DNA of 64,000 nt from Cotesia glomerata (Eukaryota; Arthropoda; Insecta; Hymenoptera; Braconidae), in the NCBI RefSeq assembly GCF_020080835.1, contig NC_058164.1, forward strand, positions 7,837,666 through 7,901,665, written 5' to 3'. Position numbers and translations under genes: made by a program. The notes beneath the pieces were generated by a model, which was not told where the DNA came from, did no database searches, and saw nothing but the letters and a program-made list of their open reading frames with translations. Below are positions 60,137 through 64,000 of this stretch, piece after piece (the first letter of the stretch is position 1; each line of letters starts with the position of its first letter).

Positions 60137-60780
60137 CCCTCTTATAACTTTCGAATGGCTTGACCGATTTAATCGAGGTTGGTGCCATTCGAAAGGGCTT
60201 GACCAAACTTAGATTTCGAATACTATTTGGACCGATTCGAACGAGTAAATTTTGAGAAATCTTAAAAAAACTACAAAAAAAAATTTTTTGAAATGAGGTT
60301 TTTTTGGAATTACTTTTAAATGGCTTCACCGATCAATTCAAAAATCTAATCAGCTCTCGAAATAAAAAAAACCACGTCGATCACCGCAAGCCCGGTCAAA
60401 ATCAGTTGATTCGTTCATGAGTTATCGTTGTCGAAAGAAAACCGAAAAAAGTGTTTTTTCGGAATTACTTCAAAATTCTTGGCTCAATCGATTTAAACTT
60501 GAAAACTTTTTATGGAACTTCAAAAACTGCGTCGAATGCCGCCAACTGCGTGAAAATCGGTTCATTCATTCAAAAGTTATTGCCGTTTGAAAATTCAAAA
60601 AATTGTGTTTTATTAAACTGCTGGTAGATTTTAAGCTCGAAGAGTTCAAATAGACACAAAAATAATATTTTTGAGCTCGAAGAGCTCAAAAGCGTAATGT
60701 ATAGTTTTGAGCGCTTAAGAACAAAATGAGCGGGAAGTTGCAGGGATGGCCTTTAGGGTCAACCGTCATCCTAATTTTTT
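59899..60780. mobile_element. AACTTCCCGCT-family element, copy 2
   Basis: Same orientation and order of blocks as 37731-38590: AACTTCCCGCTAAGAAAATT, CCTAGGAAGCTTCCCTGA, GT microsatellite, GAAAGGGCTTGACCAAACTT, TGCCGCCAACTGCGTGAAAA, and the AGCGGGAAGTT end with its GGCCTTTAGGGT tail. The GT run has expanded to 94 bp here. Confidence 0.75.
60042..60135. repeat. (TG)47 microsatellite
   Basis: An uninterrupted TG run of 94 bp inside the AACTTCCCGCT element; the same position in copy 1 has only about 11 units. Confidence 0.95.
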
Positions 60781-60952
60781 TTTTTTTAATAAGGGCTTTA
60801 CATCCGTTTTTGATGTTTAATTTAGTTTCATTTTTTTTTCAATCGACTTCCATCAGATAAGTCAAAATATTATTGAGGTTCTAAATGGCAAATTGTCGTA
60901 TATACAAACTTCTATTTTGAGTAAAACAAAAGAGATAACAGCTTTGATCATA

Positions 60953-61261
60953 TCCTTTATTAAATAGTTGATGTGACGTTTTTATTGTTGTCGCTTTTCG
61001 TTGCTATTGTGACCACTTTGGCAATGGTTACCATAGCAACGGTTACTATGACAATGGTTATCATAGCAACGGTTACTATGGTAGTCATTGTCATAGTAAC
61101 CGTTGCTATGGTAACGATTACCATAGCAAAGGCTGCTATAGCAACGGTTACCATAATAACGGTTAAATATTAATGAGTTTAATTTGTAAAAATATTTATT
61201 AATTAAATTGTCGATAATAAACATTTCGACGGAAGCACGCAAAGCGCGTTCGATTTTCTAG
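60953..61261 (+). mobile_element. Helitron-like non-autonomous element, copy 2
   Basis: Begins TCCTTTATTAAATAGTTGAT after A and ends CGCGTTCGATTTTCTAG before T, matching copy 1 at 22023-22378 at both termini. The interior has X-box-like sites GTTACCATAGCAAC (61027), GTTATCATAGCAAC (61057) and GTTGCTATGGTAAC (61102). The ORFs reading VTIATVTM-type repeats in this stretch come from the tandem repeat and are not genes. Confidence 0.7.
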
Positions 61262-61840
61262 TAGGAATAAACATTAAAATTATAAATTAAACAACACTTT
61301 ATTTAAAAAAAAAAATAATTTTTTTCTCATAAAACTTGTTATCTGTGTAAATATTTTTGATGAACTCGAGTACAATTGAAAGGGTAGGATTTGATCCCAG
61401 ACCCCAGACAATGGAGAAGAAGAGCTGGCAAAGAAGACAAAAATGAGGATGATGAGTAAGAAAAAATAGTAGATTAAAAGAGTGAAGATAGAGTTTGAAA
61501 ATAAGCGAAGGCAACGACGCGGCAGCTGTTGGGCAAATTAAGTGATCATCTCGTCATCATCAAGTGATGCCGCCTCGAAAGGAAGTCTCAACATCATATA
61601 TATAGTTTTCTCTTTCTTACATACTTGTTTATTATCTTTTAGACTGGACTCTGTCCCACGTTTGAGGCGGTGCCGAGCTTTGTGAAATTAGCATTGGAAG
61701 ATCGTAAAGGAAGAAGGCACTCCTCCACCACCTCCTCCCAACTCTGATGGTTTATATCACCGTTCCAGTCCTCAGCATTCTGCACAAGAGGCAATGATAA
61801 CGTAATGGATATAAAAACTTTTATTTATAAGTTTTATTAT
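61262..61840. other. mixed DNA with a possible short exon
   Basis: 61570-61800 is balanced. A polypyrimidine tract ends in TTTTAG at 61642. It is followed by 34 sense codons (61643-61744: TGLCPTFEAVPSFVKLALED and on) and a stop at 61745-61747. No family is recognised; it may be chance. The minus-strand 71-codon ORF at 61299-61514 is not credible. Confidence 0.25.
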
Positions 61841-62725
61841 ACGGATGAGGATGAATAAAGATAATGAATTAAGGGATGAATCCAGATGATAATAATTGAG
61901 ACGTTTGATCAAGAGCTTGATAATAAGTATTTATATTTTGTTATTTTGTTTTAATTTATTTAATAAGCACCAGTAAAAGCGAGATCGTATTATTTACGAG
62001 CAACGAGGAATTATTTTAGTAATTACACCGAGTTTCATTTAACGAAACAGGTATTTAGGATTTACTTACCTGCTGTTTAACGATGGCTGTTAGTAAGAAT
62101 TTGAAATCGTAAAAATTCATTAGCTATCTGATTGTGAGTAATTTTGTTTAGAGTTTTGGAAAATAAAAGTGCACGATAAAATGTTCATTGAATTTTTAAT
62201 TAAAAATAAAATGTATTTTTAGGGTGAAAGAAACAAAAAAAATTTATTAATTTAGATTTTTGACGTAGTTTATAATTCAAATATTTTACGGTACATATTT
62301 TTTACTTAAGAAAAAAAATACTAGTTTAGTTTTTCATTGGTTGCAATTAAACAATATCGAGACAGATAGCCATTTGAAACACCAAATTTTTTTAAAGACA
62401 AAATAGTCTGTAAAAAAAATTTCTTTTTTCAAAAAAAAATGTTTTGTACTATAGAAATTTTCCTATTGCTTCATAGGTAAAATTTTTAGCTTACATTAAT
62501 GATTTTTTCGTTTCTATTATCCTAAATAAATTTTTGAGAATTACAGAATTAATTTTTATTGAATTATATGTGCAATGATATACAAGCTGTGTTTGTTTAG
62601 TGTACTAATGAAAATATAAAAATATAAATAGTTGCAGAGGGGATATGTAAAAAAATTTTTCGATCAAATTACGAGTTATACAAAAAGTATTTGTACGACA
62701 ATGATATGTGAGAGAAGTAAAATCA
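61841..62725. other. AT-rich intergenic DNA, no feature seen
   Basis: No recognised gene or repeat. Confidence 0.5.
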
Positions 62726-63698
62726 CTACACGGAGAAAAATTAATTATACTATTTACTATACAAAAATATTAATTCCTACTATCTGAAATGGTAATAAAA
62801 TTAATTAATCACAAATTAATAGGTGGTATAATTGACAATTGTAATAGTTACTATTAATAATGGTAACGATTATTATCGAAAATGATAATTGTAATTATTA
62901 AAAATTATAACTGCTATAATCGAAGATGGTAACTGTAACCATCTCAGATTGTAAAAATTCTAAAAGAAAAAATAATATAAATTTATTTAATTAAATTCTT
63001 TATTTGCATCCATATTTTAGTTATGTACATTTTTTCTATTAAAATTTTAAAATAAGTAATAACACAATCGTTTAAATCCATATATGATAAAAATTTTCAA
63101 ATATTAGATCTGTTATTGATTACTTTGATTGACATAATTTTTGAAAATTATTTTTTTTAAACATTTATTGTAAGATTTGAAATTAAAATTTTTTTTAAAT
63201 TTGAATTTCATTGAAAATTTTGATTTTTTTGGAAATTTCAAATTTTTTTTTTAAATTTGGCGTTGAAACTTGTTTTAGACAAATAAAAATTTAAATTTAA
63301 ATTCAATCCGAATTTAATTCCGATTTTTTGTGCACTACACTGTGTTACAACTGCTTTTAGTTAATTCAGAAATGCATCCACGCTAACGCAGATTCTTAAT
63401 TTTTTAAATATTTTTTACTAGCTTAGATAGTAACTATTATTATTACTGATGGTAACTGTAACCATCAGGTTATATTAGGAATTACGATTTTGATAATAGT
63501 AGTAACTAGTTGAAATAATAAAAGCTATTATTATTACTGATTACCATCATAATAGTAGTAGTTACCATCCTGATGGTAACTACTACAATTCAGATGGTTT
63601 ACATAATTATTTAAATAATATTTACTACTATCGAATTCAGTTAATAGATTTTACCATAACTAGATAATAAACTCTACTATAAAATTTTCTCCGTGTAC
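62726..63698. mobile_element. CACGGAGAAAA element, copy 2 (inverted, longer)
   Basis: Begins TACACGGAGAAAAATTAATT and ends TATAAAATTTTCTCCGTGTA; an inverted relative of 58693-59434 with a longer interior (AATT-rich stretch at 63090-63330). Together the two copies form a pair of inverted repeats about 3.3 kb apart. Confidence 0.75.
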
Positions 63699-64000
63699 CT
63701 CTATGAGGCGTGCAAAAGTATATTTGATGAAATGTTAAGCGTAAACCTTGATCTTTTTATCTGAAATTGTGTTTTCAGGCAATATATTTTTGGTGATCTA
63801 TGTGAGACAATTACCCTCGAATCCCAGTATACTACGGTGTGTATAGCAGCAAGTTTATTACACCCTCAGCAGGTCCTTAGACTGACAATTCCCGTCGTTC
63901 TCTAGATGCTTTGCAAAGCCACAAGAATATATGTTCAACGACTTTGTCCCTTTAGCCAGGCTAAAAAGAACCCACTAAATTTATCAACCAATTTTCGAGG
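63699..64000. other. window end, balanced non-repeat DNA
   Basis: 63760-64000 is less AT-rich and unrepeated, but no coding frame or RNA fold is recognised. Confidence 0.4.

Noticed and set aside
59979..60329. 116-codon minus-strand ORF with His-Thr run
   Set aside because: Product of the GT microsatellite within a repeat element.
60960..61242. three overlapping ORFs with Val-Thr-Ile-Ala or Gly-Asn-Arg-Tyr repeats
   Set aside because: All are frames of the GTTACCATAGCAAC tandem array in the Helitron-like element.

Overview
This is an AT-rich, intron-rich, repeat-dense arthropod nuclear sequence. It carries one recognisable host gene: the last three coding exons, on the + strand, of the homeobox gene unc-4 (529-701, 9542-9745, 13730-14500). 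The protein has a paired-like homeodomain with Gln50, a conserved basic region behind it, and a C-terminal Groucho-type eh1-like motif. I read the host as an insect and probably a hymenopteran, perhaps a braconid-like parasitoid. That is inferred from protein resemblance, base composition and repeat style, and it is not proven.

Layout. 1-528 is intron, with the upstream exons off the window. 702-9541 is an 8.8 kb intron that splits the homeodomain between residues 46 and 47. 9746-13729 is a 4 kb intron filled with fold-back repeats. The stop codon is at 14498-14500. From there to 64000, about 49.5 kb, I find no host gene. It alternates between AT-rich sequence, many short inverted-repeat elements, and less repetitive, GC-richer islands of about 0.3-0.8 kb. 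Those islands are the best candidates for cis-regulation of unc-4 or a neighbour.

Mobile DNA. Best supported are: (i) a 5'-truncated non-LTR retrotransposon with an intact 479-codon reverse-transcriptase ORF, 38764-40744, flanked by a 6-bp target duplication; (ii) a 1.6 kb solo LTR, 44891-46501, minus strand, with a 4-bp target duplication and a TATA box; (iii) a 327-bp 5S-rRNA-derived SINE-like insertion, 54701-55027, minus strand, with a perfect 17-bp target duplication; (iv) Helitron-like elements ending in hairpin + CTAG and carrying RFX X-box-like palindromes; (v) at least ten families of MITE or fold-back elements, several nested. The 35796-41120 nest is the most complex. Its two arms act as empty-site controls for each other and date the LINE and a MITE as later insertions.

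The genes do not form an operon or pathway. The biology here is a conserved neuronal transcription factor whose introns and downstream flank have been remodelled by fold-back DNA elements. All coordinates were read by eye; element boundaries are good to a few bases where terminal repeats are stated and otherwise approximate.
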